This document shows positions 1-10,937 of a stretch of 64,000 nt of DNA, piece by piece; position 1 is the stretch's first letter; each line of letters opens with the position of its first letter. The notes below the pieces were generated by a model. The model was not told where the DNA came from. It saw only the letters and a program-made list of their open reading frames with translations, and made no database searches. Source of the stretch: Eurosta solidaginis (lineage: Eukaryota > Arthropoda > Insecta > Diptera > Tephritidae); contig NC_090322.1 in NCBI RefSeq assembly GCF_040869045.1, positions 192,571,477 through 192,635,476 on the forward strand. Reading direction: 5' to 3'. The translations under genes were made by a program, and so were the position numbers.

Positions 1-288
1 TTGCGCTGCTTTTATACTCTCGGTTTCCGCGTTCACCCATTTCTCTTAAGGTCTAGTAATTTCGCGAACTTCATGGTTATTCACCAGCAATATACATGTT
101 TATTTGTCGTTTGTAGCCATATGCGTGTGTATATGTGAGTACTACTTCGGCTGATGATTACAGGTGTTTGCGAGTATCTCTCCGTTGCCTTGTATGTAGG
201 TGTATAAATGATGATTAATGTTTAGAGTGGTAGCTTGCTTTATTGTTGTTGTGCCTTAAGTTACTTAGTATCAGCTTAGTGATACTAA
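1..288 (-). mobile_element. Partial solo LTR (family L1), cut by window edge
   Basis: This is a fragment of the same LTR family found complete at 19958-20415 and 22133-22653. Read on the minus strand it carries the GTATAAAAGCAGCGCAA promoter block (positions 1-17) and the 5' end reading towards TTAGTATCACTAAGCTG near 270-290. The rest of the LTR, with its poly(A) signal, would lie left of the window. The outer end is diverged: the usual TGTGACGAATATTAGCATCACT is decayed here and no ATAT duplication is visible. It could be one end of a full element outside the window. Confidence 0.7.
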
Positions 289-3200
289 AAGAAATAATAT
301 AAATCTTCTTTCTGAAAGGATTCAAGTTCCTGATACAAGTCGAGAGTTTATAGATTCTGAAAGATTTTGACCCCCCCCCCTCCCCCCTTTACCAAATCCT
401 ATAACTACCGCTGCTGAACTAAATGGGATCAAGTATTCAAATATCTTTTTAAATTTTTTTTAATTTGACAGTGCCTTTAAGTAGCTCGGTAATTCAAAAA
501 TGTTTTATACAAATAGGTTTGGTACACGTACTTATGTACTTGCGTAAATAAATCTGTATGTACACACATTCGCTCAAATGCACAATAAAACTCAAGAGAT
601 TTTAAATTGAAATTACAGAATTACAAATCATTGTTCCTTTAAATTCTTTCACGAAATTCAGCAAAACGACAATGAAATAAATTTACTTCCATATAATTCT
701 ATTTTACAATGGCGTCTCATTGACTGGCATTTTCTAAATAAATTTATACGAATGTATTGGTATGCAAATAAATCAGCACAACAATCAATTTTATACAACG
801 ATTGATGCTTTTGGATGATGAATGAAGCTGCACGGAAACATAAAATCAAATGCTTTCGTACAGTAGTACTTTGGTATAACGTGGTGTAGGTAAGTGGAAA
901 ACTCGGACTGAACATCTTCATGTGGGATGAGGCTGATTGACCAAAAGTGTGGCGAAATTGTCCATCTACATTGGCCAGTTCAGCATAAATAGATAAACCA
1001 AGTATCTAACTATATCCTTTTTAAAAAAACGTACGGTTATCAGAAGCAAAGCTTAATCGAAGAATTGGTATTGCTGGGATTTATTAGAGCCAAAGAAAGC
1101 AAAAAAGAAAATATTTAGACACTTTAGAAAAGTAGAAAAAAAAACAACGTCCAACTCTTTAGTAAATACAATTATGGATAGAGCAACCCAGGTTAAATCG
1201 AGCAGCATGTGATGGTGGATGATAAAAATAACACACGAAATATTTTTCTGAATGCTGAGAGGATGGTTTCAGTTTCTAAGACAGGGTAAACTCCCTTTAA
1301 AATTGTTGTCTTGATCAAGTCGCCGATGATCGGAGTATAATTGGGATGTAAAGGAAACATTTATGCTTATTGTCATACTAAATTAGAGATTCCTTCGAAG
1401 AGGAAGGAACGAAAGTTGTAAAGTCAGTCCTGGACTTCACCGATTGAGTAGCATAACGTACTTTCTTACTCGTTACCACATGTTTCTAGTCAGATCATTG
1501 AGTGAGGATCTCTTTAAATATTTTTCTTTTTTCTCCTTGGTTATTGTAACGTAAATGGAATGTTACTTTCCCTTCCGAATTGCATGTACAAATGGTTCAC
1601 AAGGAAATCCTACCTGTTCTATAAGATTGACGTTTATGTCATTAAGCAAGTCACTAGCTTTAAAGACTTAGGCGTTACAATGAACTCTAAATTCGGCTGC
1701 AAGAAAATAGCCAAGGGAACTTTCCCGTTCCTCTAACGATGGTCTAAGAAATCAATTTACCCATACTTATGTATTTATATACATGTAAATATAAATGTGT
1801 ACATTGATATTAGAGAAAAATTGCAGAGTTTGATGGTTACTAAGACATGTTCCTGAATTTCACTTCTTCATCAGCTAGCTTCTCGGGAGCTGAGTTTAAA
1901 AAGAAAATGCCTGCAGTGTATACAAGTCAAAATTGTAATTCTTCATCTTACCTGAAAACCTGGTGTTTTTTTTTCCAAAGAGGGCACAGCTGTTGTATGA
2001 GAACGTACGGAACAGAAAGAACAAACAGAAATAAATAAAAATTTAAATATGAAAGTCGCGCCCTTGAATGAAAATTGATATCGTGCACCTATCTTTTCTA
2101 TCTATAATAGACAAAATGGTACCTGAAAATTTAACGCCCTGATGAGCACAATAACGTACAAAAAAAACACTTGAATGCTTAAATGTTTTAAGTGTTTTCC
2201 TATCAATTACATGCATTCCAAAGTAAATTACCTAATTAGGAACTTTTCCTGGTATTAGCAGCTTTGTGTTTTCAAAAACATATTCACATATTTATAAGCA
2301 TGTGTATGAAGTACATAGGTTTGTAGGTTTGTTGATGGGCAAACGCAACCACTTAGACTTGAAGACGTTTAAAATGTGAATGCTCGCAAGAGAACCATGA
2401 AAATTTTAAAAATAAAAGCTTGACTTAAATCTCCATTTGGTTTTGCAAATACACTATAAACACTAAATCAATAATTATAAAGTTCCCATACCTAATTGGG
2501 ACCCTCTTTTTGGTCGTCAAACCTGGTCACACCATGGACAAAATCAGTGTAATCGGAGGACGGAGATCCTACTTCTAGTCAACAACATATATTTGATATC
2601 CATATAGAAGTTAAATTCAAAAGAAAAAAATCCTAAACACACCTGAAAATGAATAAAAAATGGGATTGATTTTGCGCCATAGAAACGCTTCCCTTAATCT
2701 ACACAAGTAATTTTTATCTCTTTAATTAAGATGCTCTTTTTCCTTTGCTATAAAAGTAGCTTCCGTAACAACTAATTAAACTCTATAAAAAAAAATTCAA
2801 AAATTAAATTTGTAACTGTCACGGCCGTGAATTTCTAGTCCAGGTACTCAACTTTATAATCGAGTAACCTATTCACGGAGCTAGCTCGTATGTGCAAATA
2901 TTGTTGGAAAAATTGTATGAAGTGTTCTTGATTAAAACAATTTAAGAAAAACTTTCCATGAAGGCAAATCAAACAAGGTAGAAGTGGCAACTGACATATT
3001 TTGTTTTTGTAGGAGTTCTTACTTCAAAAAATGTTAAACAAGCGCATTAACTTTTTGTGATCCCAACATATTTTCGCGCACTACATATATATTTTTTATT
3101 CTAGAACAACATCACATATGCTAAGTCCTTCAAATGGGATTGAGATAAATTGTAGCATACTTGTTTATTTTAGTAATTTTTTATGTATGGAACAAGGATC

Positions 3201-3946
3201 TACTTAACAAACAAAATTGCTAGCTAAAATAATTTGCCCTTTGAAATCCCAATCTAATTTGAACTATGGAAGTAATTGAGAAGTAAGGTCCTTGTTAGCC
3301 CAACAGAATTCACGCTGTATAGAAATCAACATAAGAAAGGTATTGAAATAGTTGGAGAAGATTCCTGAATCAATTAAATTCACTAATGGCTTTAGATCGG
3401 TCTATTTGTACCGAATTAAAATTTGAACAAAATCGGCGCAGTGGTTTCGGAGTCCACACGCTCTGTAGATATATGTAGGCTTACAAGATAGTACGAGATG
3501 GCCTAAATATTTTACTTACTCAGTCTGCGTCTGCACATCTCTGTACAATGGCTCGTCATTTATGTATAGAGGCGATGCATCTAGAAATACTTAAAGACCT
3601 TCAGACACTTGCGATTGACAAGGTGTAGGTACCCCACTAAGGAAGAAATGTGCTTTCTTAAAATCACTTGACTGCGCCGAGAAATCAATAAAATCTAAAG
3701 AACTGAAATGTTTTTCGCAAATAAGCGAAGAGTTGCTTAACGCTAGACCATAGCTCCTTTCCCATTAGCTTGAAGCCTTAAAGCACCAAATGGCTGCTTT
3801 AACCTGGCAAACTTTGCCAATAGCACAACGCGTCAATGTTCTCGATCTCGTAGTTTTTTTCACGAATATGCGTAACGTTTTTTAATACAAATATGTACTC
3901 ATATTCTCTGTTATTGTATGCACCAAGGACCGTTAGACCGGAATAT
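289..3946. other. Unassigned AT-rich DNA
   Basis: I find no supported gene. The stretch has a C-rich run at 371-387 and a faint inverted repeat at about 3125-3310 (arms around TTCAAATGGGATTGAGAT and its rough complement). Sequence at 3415-3460 resembles internal TE sequence but has no recognisable ends. The short ORFs here have no family resemblance. Confidence 0.5.
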
Positions 3947-3954
3947 ATGTATAT

Positions 3955-4588
3955 TAGGGCTGGTCGATTTAAAAATCGCTCATTGCTCTCTGAAAATCGT
4001 TTTCTAGGGATCAAAATAAGAAACTTTGCCGAAGGAACCATACCTCTAAAACGAATTCTGATGTCCCCCCCTTTGGGTCGAACTTTTGGGTAGGGGTAAT
4101 TTCAATTCTACCTGCTGTGTCTTGTGGTGGCTTAAAAAAAACAACACAAGCAATTTTACGATCTGCAATTGTCTCACAGTGATACCTTAATTTTTTAAAA
4201 CGGTTGAATAAAAAACCCACACAACTATGTTTACGACATGCAAATGCATCACAGTGATGCCTTCGTTTTAAACGGGTGTTGTAAAAACGCTAATTTCTAA
4301 TAATTTTTTTAATTTCTTTTCTATTACTAAGTTAAATTCATTTTTTCATTTACATATGTTCTGACTAAATAAATTTCTAAATAGAAAAATAAACTCCAAA
4401 AAGAAAAAACATAGGCATTTCAAAGTGGGATTTTTCAAAATTTGCCCCTACGTCCCAAAGGGGGGGACATCAGAATTCGTTTTAGAGGTATGGTTCCTTC
4501 GGCAAAGTTTCTTATTTTGATCCCTAGAATATGATTTTCACAGAGCAATGGGCGATTTTTTTGCCTCCCCACAAATCGACCCGGCCTA
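3955..4588. mobile_element. hAT-type MITE with long inverted repeats and 8-bp TSD
   Basis: The element is 634 bp and non-coding. The ends TAGGGCTGGTCGATTT and, reverse-complemented, TAGGCCGGGTCGATTT match. The inverted arms extend about 150 bp inward (around 3955-4110 and 4430-4588) through the CTAGGGATCAAAATAAG block. It is flanked by a perfect 8-bp duplication, ATGTATAT, at 3947-3954 and 4589-4596. An 8-bp TSD with YAGGG-like ends is typical of hAT elements. The interior (4135-4265) contains two diverged copies of a block with CACAGTGATRCCTT. It has no transposase and would depend on one encoded elsewhere. Confidence 0.88.
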
Positions 4589-4602
4589 ATGTATATGCAT
4601 AT

Positions 4603-4918
4603 CTTCTATAAATCTTATAAAATAAAGTCGCTAAATGCCATGTATGCACATAACTTCACACAGAATGCTCCGATTTTAAAACGGTTTTTTGCATTTGAAA
4701 GCTTAGCTACGTGAGATGGTACAGTTAATATAATTTGAAGGTATATATTATAGGGGCGTGGCAAATTGCCAAAATGTAGTAAAAAATCATAAAATTTTTG
4801 TTTACACAGCTATAACTCATAAACGGATGGACGGATTTAAAAAATTCTACTTTTCAGTAAAACTTTAAAATAGTTACCTTCGATCTGCATCAAAAAAATT
4901 CTTGATTCCTTTCATATA
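4603..4918 (+). mobile_element. Helitron-like 5' fragment
   Basis: The block begins TCTTCTATAAATCTTATAAA and continues with AAGTCGCTAAATGCC, a start resembling insect non-autonomous Helitrons as I remember them. It contains one GGGGCGTGGC motif at 4754-4763, shared with the relic at 6527-7030. No 3' end is visible, and the Harbinger-type MITE lies just downstream. The assignment rests on resemblance only. Confidence 0.35.
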
Positions 4919-4945
4919 TCAGCCAAATTGTTTAAACAAAAGTAA

Positions 4946-5498
4946 TACTGTTTTCACACAGAAACTTAATGATCTCATTTCACTTTCTAATGAAATCGTA
5001 ATTTTTTTGCTTTCACACAGAAGTAACTGCTCGATTAGTATGAAGGATGAAATGTCAAGCGAATAAAATGGCAATGCTATATGACAGACAATCATGGCGG
5101 AACGATACAAGGTGGCAGCATGGTGACATACGTACAAACAAAAAAAATTCCATGTACTTGTAAATTCGATGGACAAATGTCAAAATCGTACTGCGCCGGT
5201 AGTTGATGTATCAAATCAAATAAAAAAGGTTATAATCAGCTGTTCGATGCGGCCACCTTGTATCGTTCCGCCATGCAGACAATGAAATTTACTTTAACAA
5301 ATGACATTTTTAAGCACTGAACACACCAAAACCTAAGAAGCGGAACGCTGCCAATAGAGTTGCATTGTGCTTTTGACTTCATTAGGCATTCGATTAGCTA
5401 CTAATGAAATAATTTTGTAGGGAAGATTGAGCTCAATAAGCGTCTTAATATAGAAAACTGCCTTTATTATTCAATAAGCCGTCTGTGTGAAAACAGTA
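4946..5498. mobile_element. Harbinger-type MITE, copy 1 (TAA TSD)
   Basis: The 553-bp element has terminal inverted repeats TACTGTTTTCACACAGA at both ends, flanked by TAA at 4943-4945 and 5499-5501. A 3-bp TWA duplication is typical of PIF/Harbinger (Tourist-like) MITEs. A second copy with the same ends and the same TSD base composition lies at 52991-53536. It is non-coding. A separate hAT-type MITE is nested inside at 5093-5275. Confidence 0.85.
5093..5275. mobile_element. Nested hAT-type MITE, copy 1 (8-bp TSD)
   Basis: The 183-bp element begins CATGGCGGAACGATACAAGG and ends with its inverted complement. It is flanked by the perfect 8-bp duplication CAGACAAT at 5085-5092 and 5276-5283. It sits inside the Harbinger-type MITE 4946-5498. 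The same insertion with the same TSD is present in the second outer copy (53106-53288), so it entered before the outer element was copied. Confidence 0.87.
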
Positions 5499-5660
5499 TA
5501 ACATTTTTATCAAAAAATGCGTCTGTGTGTTTGTTCGCTGTGAACTGTCCGCGATAAATGCTTTTGAGTGAGGCTTGATGTGACACATACATACGTACAT
5601 ATATAGCATTCGCTGCATTATTTAACTTCGGGCGTAGGTTTATAGGTATGTATGGATGTA

Positions 5661-6525
5661 CATCACTACATAGTATAAAACAAACTCGCTTTTTCTGTCC
5701 CTATGTCCCTTTGAATGCTTAAACCTTTAAAAATACGCAACGGATTTTGATGCGCTTTTTTTAATAGATGAAGAGTGATTGAACATATTTGGCTGAAAAT
5801 TGGTGGAGGGGTAGCTTAGAACCAGGATACAGACATAGGCTAATTTTTATCCCGTTCTGGATAGGGTATTGAGATCAAAACGTGGACCTGGGTAATCCTG
5901 GGATATGTTTGTACAATATGGGTATCAAATGGAAGCTGTTTATGAGTACTTTGATACGGGGTATTTTTCGTACCCGCGGGTAACTAGGGTCTCGAGATAT
6001 AAACGAAAACGTAGAAATGGGTACCCCTAGAATGTGTTTATAGAATATGGATAACAAATGAAAGCTGTTGATGAGTGCTTTAGTACAGGGCAGTTTTCAT
6101 ACCTATTGGTGACTAGGGTCTCGTGATTGAGGCCAAAACGTGGACCCGGGTACCCCTAGAAAGTGTTTATACAATATGGATAACAAATGAGAGCTAAACT
6201 GATAAATATGCATGCGAAGCCGAAATTAAAACATGAATTAATAATACCCACATACCTATTTACATACGTCCTATTCGATTTGCCTGGCAATAAGGTATGA
6301 AGAAGGATGGGAAAGACTTGAGAGAAGAGAAAAGATGGAGGAGATGGAGACTGAGAAAGAGATAGAGTGAGACGAAGATAGAGACAGATGAAGCGAAAGA
6401 CGGAGGGAGGAGGATTAAGAAAAAGTGAGGGGGGTGGGGGAGCAGAGTTAGACGGAAAAAGCTTATAAAAATTTATGTAGATAGACCAAATTTGGGGTAG
6501 AACAACTTTTGACGGGTCTGCTAGT
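5661..6525 (+). mobile_element. Helitron-like non-autonomous relic ending CTAGT
   Basis: The left part (CTCGCTTTTTCTGTCCC, then ACGCAACGGATTTTGATGCG) resembles the 5' internal region of insect Helitrons. The right end is GACGGGTCTGCTAGT (CTAGT at 6521-6525), matching the CTRR-T rule for Helitron 3' ends. The middle (5880-6200) holds about two and a half tandem units around ACAATATGGRTAACAAATG. These units are related, in inverse orientation, to the 130-bp monomers at 45360-47170. The block 6290-6460 is purine-rich. No Rep/helicase coding is seen. Confidence 0.5.
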
Positions 6526-6526
6526 A

Positions 6527-7030
6527 TCTATATACAAAAAAATCAAATTCTGTGTGTGTGTGTGTGTTTGTGCTCGCTATGGAAACGTATTTCCCACATT
6601 TCAATCATCACCAAATTTTGGCTATAGGTTCCTTCGATCAACACGAAGGCTTTAGGCTAAAAATAATTTCGATATATAAAAGGGGCGTGGCGCCTCCCAA
6701 ATGGAATCTTTGGTACTGCATAACTCTGAAGGTATACATGCCAGAACATTGAAGTTCAGTAAGGATTTACATGAGATCATTCCCTAACACCATCAAGCAA
6801 ACGTGGAATTAGAAAAGAGGGGCGTGGCAGCTCCCATACAAATGGAGTGTATCATACTGCATATCTCTGGATGTATTAATGGTAGGGTAATGAAAATTGG
6901 TAAGAAGCTATATGACGTTAAGTCCTAACACCTCCAGTAAAATGTGGAATTGGAAAAAAGGGGCGTGGCACCTTCCCTACAAATGGGATTTTTCAGAAAT
7001 ATGGCTGCCGTACAAACTTAGGTTATTTTG
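6527..7030 (+). mobile_element. Second Helitron-like relic, head to tail with the first
   Basis: It starts TCTATATACAAAAAAATC one base after the CTAGT of the previous relic. A (TG)n run follows at 6551-6567, then three diverged blocks of about 140 bp, each with a GGGGCGTGGC motif near 6682, 6821 and 6960. No CTAGT end is seen, so it is probably 3'-truncated. ORF 6552-6752 crosses the TG run and is not a gene. Confidence 0.4.
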
Positions 7031-7593
7031 ACACCTAAAGTTTGACTGCATTGTTGAGTTTGGCTGTTATTCCTTTTGGACGTTTAGTAATCTGCCGCCG
7101 TTTAAAAAAAATTTGTTACTACAATCTATCTATATTATACATAGTAGTACTATTCGAATAGTTCAATTAGTAAAATAAAAAAAATTCTGTTTATCTTACG
7201 CTCATCGCTTGTATATGTATAAATTCCGTAGTTTAGCGCTATATATTTGGACTTAATTTTTCAAAGGAAAACATTTTTTGTAAAATTCTAATTTTGGAAG
7301 TTTTGGAGTTAAATACATGATTCAATCACAGGAGGTTTGCTCGGCTGACAAATTTTTTGACAATTGCAACCACTTTGTATTGAAGTATTATGAAATGAAC
7401 GTGCTCCGAATAGTTTAAATTAACGGTTTATCCGGAATACTTCCATGAATACTTATACGCAAAAGAGCTATCCGAAATTGCAGAATAAAAAGGCAAATAC
7501 TCCCTGTGTAGCAGTACCGCACAAAAGCTTAACTCTTTTATCAAAGTCAAGGCCGGAATATAAAGTTCTAAGACAATAAACCAGTTTCTTGTA
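7031..7593. other. Unassigned
   Basis: AT-rich with no recognisable gene or element ends. The minus-strand 110-codon ORF that ends at 7428 starts inside the (GTCY)n block of the next element and is a low-complexity artefact. Confidence 0.5.
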
Positions 7594-8510
7594 TTTTTAT
7601 ACCCAGCTGTACTTGTACACAGGGTATTATAACTTTGATTGGATAACGGTTGGTTGTACAGGTATAAAGGAATCGAATTAAAATCACCGGTATCGAAAAA
7701 AATTTGATTGAGCCATGTCCGTCCGTCCGTATGTCCGTCTGTCCGTCTGTCCGTTAACATAATAACTTGAGTAAATATTGAGATATCTTCACCAAATTTT
7801 GTACACGAGCTTATCTGGACCCAGAATAGACCAGTGTTGAAAATGAGCGAAATCTGATGATAACCACGCCCACTTTTTATATATATAACATTTTAGAAAA
7901 CACAAAAAAACTGATTATTTAGCAAATAATACACCTAGAATGTTGAAATTTGACATGCGGATTGATATTTCGAATCTTGATAAAAATTTGAAAAAAAAAA
8001 TGTTTCAAATGGGCGTGGCACCGCCCACTTGTGATAAAATCAATTTTACAAATATTATTAATCATAAATCAAAAATCGTTAAACCTATCGTAACAAAATT
8101 CGGCAGAGAGGTTGCCTTTACTATAAGTAATGCTTGGAAAAAAATTTACGAGATCGTTTAAAGACCACGTCCACATTTATACAAAAGATTTTTAAAAGGA
8201 TCGTAGACGGGAATATTGAGCTATATCTTAGAGAAAAAGAGCTTTGTACCAATAAAATTTTACTTTATAAATTGAATTATAACATTAAATTGGAAAACAC
8301 AAAAATTTTTGAAAATGGGTGTGGCACCGCCCTTTTTATGACTAAGTAATTTTCTATATTTCGGGAGCCATAACCATATGTATATGTATTATTGCGCAGC
8401 CTTGTAACACAATTAAGCACACAAAACAAACAACAACAGCATTTCAGGTATACAGCTGGGTATGTAATATTTTGTTTCACCCGAACTTAGACTTCCTTAC
8501 TTGTTTTTTT
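7594..8510 (+). mobile_element. HINE-like element, family 1, copy A
   Basis: The element starts TTTTTATACCCAGCTG. It carries a (GTCC/GTCT)n block at about 7716-7755 and ends CTTCCTTACTTGTTTTTTT. Perfect 13-bp subterminal inverted repeats are present: ATACCCAGCTGTA (7599-7611) and TACAGCTGGGTAT (8451-8463). The layout of subterminal inverted repeats, (GTCY)n block, 3' hairpin and TTG-T end resembles dipteran INE-1/DINE-1 and mini-me elements, regarded as non-autonomous Helentrons. Two palindromic GGGYGTGGCACCGCCC motifs lie inside (about 8011 and 8316). It is non-coding. Confidence 0.7.
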
Positions 8511-9031
8511 GTCATTTCGGCTGCCAGTTCGAAATCGTCCTATCTGAAAATTTTTTTTTCAAATATCCCATTTCAGGATTTTTCACAAAAACACCACATT
8601 TCAGAATGCTTTTCACTTACTCCATCTTGTGTCAAAATGCATTGAACTAATGCTAAGATAGGGAGTTTTTGAAACAAATTTTGAGATAGTGTTTTTTTGC
8701 ATAAAATTCTGACGTACGGCATTCTTCAAACAAATTCTGAAAGAATGACTAAACCAACATAACTCTTTATCAATTCACGAATTATTTAACAAAAAATTAA
8801 TTATTTTCCACAAAATCTGTTGGAATTTATAAATTTATTATCACTACTACCATGTTCGTTGAAAGGGATTAAATTAATCCCCGTTTTCCTTACATCCCAT
8901 CCAGATTTTTAAATTTGGGAGTGTCAAAGCTCTGTCGTCATCGGAGAACAAATATGTAGTAATAGAATCATGGGAAAACAAGTTCCCTGTTACTTTGTGT
9001 AATATACTTTGGTATCCCTCAATTTAATGAA
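8511..9031. other. Unassigned
   Basis: No gene or repeat boundary is recognised. The sequence is AT-rich with several TTTCAGAAT-like words. Confidence 0.4.
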
Positions 9032-9525
9032 AGGTTTCAGACAAATGTTTTTGTTTTTATCGGCCTATTGATAAATGATTCAAGGTTCGATACGAGCTCA
9101 AGGCCAGAACAATAATTTTTTTCTAAAGATAATTTTTGTTATTTTTTAATTTTTCTAAAAATTATTTGATAATAAACAAAAATCCAGCATTATCAGTGAT
9201 TTTCACCAGATGGCGCAACACTGAATAAATATAGTTGGTAAAAGGAATAGAAGTAGCAAATTTGCCAGTCAAACAAACCACCGCTGTATAGCTAAATGGT
9301 TAGCGCAGCATGCCTAAAGCGTACTGATGATGAAGGCTTAGCACCCTTCGAAATGGATCTATCTGCGCAGCTGTGGCAGGTTGTCTGAAAAATTTTCTAC
9401 TTACTATTCCAAAAACAAAATACAATTTTCCAAATTTAGAAAAATTAAAAAATAACAATAATTATCTTTAGAAAAAAATTATTGTTCTGGCCTTGAGCTC
9501 AAATCGAACCTTGAATCAGGTTTTA
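9032..9525. mobile_element. tRNA-related element with inverted arms and long TSD
   Basis: Two near-identical inverted arms of about 85 bp (about 9079-9165 and 9430-9515) read TCAAGGTTCGATNNGAGCTC inward. Each arm carries a GGTTCGAT box-B-like word. The centre (9285-9370) has a box-A-like TAGCTAAATGGTTAGCGC, as in tRNA-derived SINE heads. The flanks repeat AGGTTTYAGACAAA (9033-9046 and 9511-9524), a 14-bp direct repeat of the length made by LINE-driven retroposition. It may be a SINE that became palindromic or two SINEs in inverted orientation. Confidence 0.5.
9207..9216 (+). promoter_or_regulatory. CTCF-like motif
   Basis: CAGATGGCGC matches the core YAGRKGGCGC of the Drosophila CTCF site as I remember it. 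It lies in the left half of the tRNA-related element. Binding is inferred only. Confidence 0.3.
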
Positions 9526-10105
9526 GACAAAAATAAAAAATTCTTCCTCATTAAATGAAATTTTCCTCAATTTAAGGAAATTTTTGTTTTTCTTTTACAA
9601 ATTTAAGCCCCATTTGACATAACTTACTTTAGTGCTATTTATAAATGTTCGCATGCTTGAGATTTGTACTCGTATTCGAAAATGTGAAAAATATACCATT
9701 AGTAATAATCAAAATTCATAGCATTACACCGTACATTTTGTGTGTATATGTGCCTGTATCTTTCTCATACAGGCAGGTGTGCTTGCTCATAAATTTCCTT
9801 TTAATACTCCTAGCAAATTCTTTTTTGCTCTCAAACATTTTAAATATAAAGCTCTTTAAAGCGCAGCAAAAAATCCATTAGCAAAATTAATGACAGCCAG
9901 CTGTGCGACAACGTCGATAACAAATTTCACGTTAAACTTTTGAGAGCTATGCCATAATATCTTAATCACATTCATTTGACAAAGTATATATTTATGTATG
10001 ATCTCTTGTAACGCCCACTTATATTAATGTAGCCTTATTTAGGCACTTAATATGTCTTAATCACGCTTATGAAATGCCTGCATTGCATGAAATATATGGG
10101 GTATT
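9526..10105. other. Unassigned
   Basis: No gene is recognised. The 78-codon plus ORF 9645-9881 is hydrophobic and AT-driven and has no recognisable relative. Confidence 0.4.
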
Positions 10106-10515
10106 CCATCCCATTTCGACCAATTTTGAACCCGACCCCTTTAGAATTGGCTGAAAGTTTTTCTTCTTTTTCTAGCTTACGAAAGACGTTTTTCAGAATT
10201 TTTTCCAATTCTTTCATCCAACTCAAATAAAGTTATGAATTTAAAAAAAAAAACCGTTTTTGTTTTCAAAATGCTATAACTTTTTCAAAATTTACCGTTT
10301 GGGATCTTTTTTTTTTTTTAAAAATATGTTTTTAAATGTACTTGTCGGAAAAAATACAAAAAAATGTTTAAAGTTTTTTTTTGTAATTTTTCAGTTTTTC
10401 GAGATTTTTCGAATTTCCCAATTCTGAAAAACGTCTCTTGTAAGCTAGAAAAAGAAGAAAAACTTTCAGCCAATTCTAAAGGGGTCGGGTTCAAAATTGG
10501 TCGAAATGGGATGGG
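10106..10515. mobile_element. MITE with inverted arms of about 100 bp or more
   Basis: The left arm CCATCCCATTTCGACCAATT (from 10107) is matched by its inverted complement ending at 10515. The match continues through GAACCCGACCCCTTTAGAATTGGC and the AAGTTTTTCTTCTTTTTCTAGC block. The loop is A/T homopolymer-rich. The left side extends further outward (GGGGTATT), while the right end lacks that part and looks truncated. No clear TSD is seen and the superfamily is unknown. Confidence 0.75.
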
Positions 10516-10754
10516 TTTAATTCAAATTAACTAAAAAAGTTATATTGAGAATTTTAGTAAATGGAACAAAATTAAGAAACCCCTCAAGCTACATATGTAT
10601 AGAACCAAAGACACACTAATAAGATCTAAGTTCCGTTGATATAGCCAAATTCGTAAATATAACCCACTCAGATTTAACATGTTTTAACTATTTATATATT
10701 AGAAGGTCTAAACTAAAACGCAATAAGTGCACGCTTATCTAGAGCTTAAGATTT

Positions 10755-10937
10755 CTCGAACATGTTCGATTCGAGAATCACGGGAGCCTTACGAGTAACT
10801 CGAGATTCGAGAATCTCGCGAGCCAAAACCCCGAAATGTATTGAATACTACCAATGCAGCGACTGAATTGAAAGTAGAGAAGATCGCCAGTATTACGAGT
10901 AATTCGAGAAATTCGAGATTCGAGAATCTCGCGAGCC
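10755..10937. repeat. Duplicated TCGAGA / TCTCGCGAG-rich segment
   Basis: Two tandem-like copies of ATTCGAGAATCTCGCGAGCC lie 113 bp apart (TCTCGCGAGC at 10814-10823 and 10927-10936). Each is preceded by ACGAGTAA and TTCGAGA words, and a weaker third copy is near 10775. The core is one base short of the vertebrate TCTCGCGAGA promoter element. The rest of 10516-11004 shows nothing recognisable. Confidence 0.55.

Noticed and set aside
7428..7760. 110-codon minus ORF starting MLTDRRTDGHTDGR
   Set aside because: The start is a translation of the (GTCY)n block of a HINE-like element and the remainder is AT-rich, unrelated sequence.
9285..9370. Possible tRNA gene
   Set aside because: Box B is degenerate, no acceptor stem can be paired, and it lies within a repeat; better explained as a tRNA-derived SINE part.
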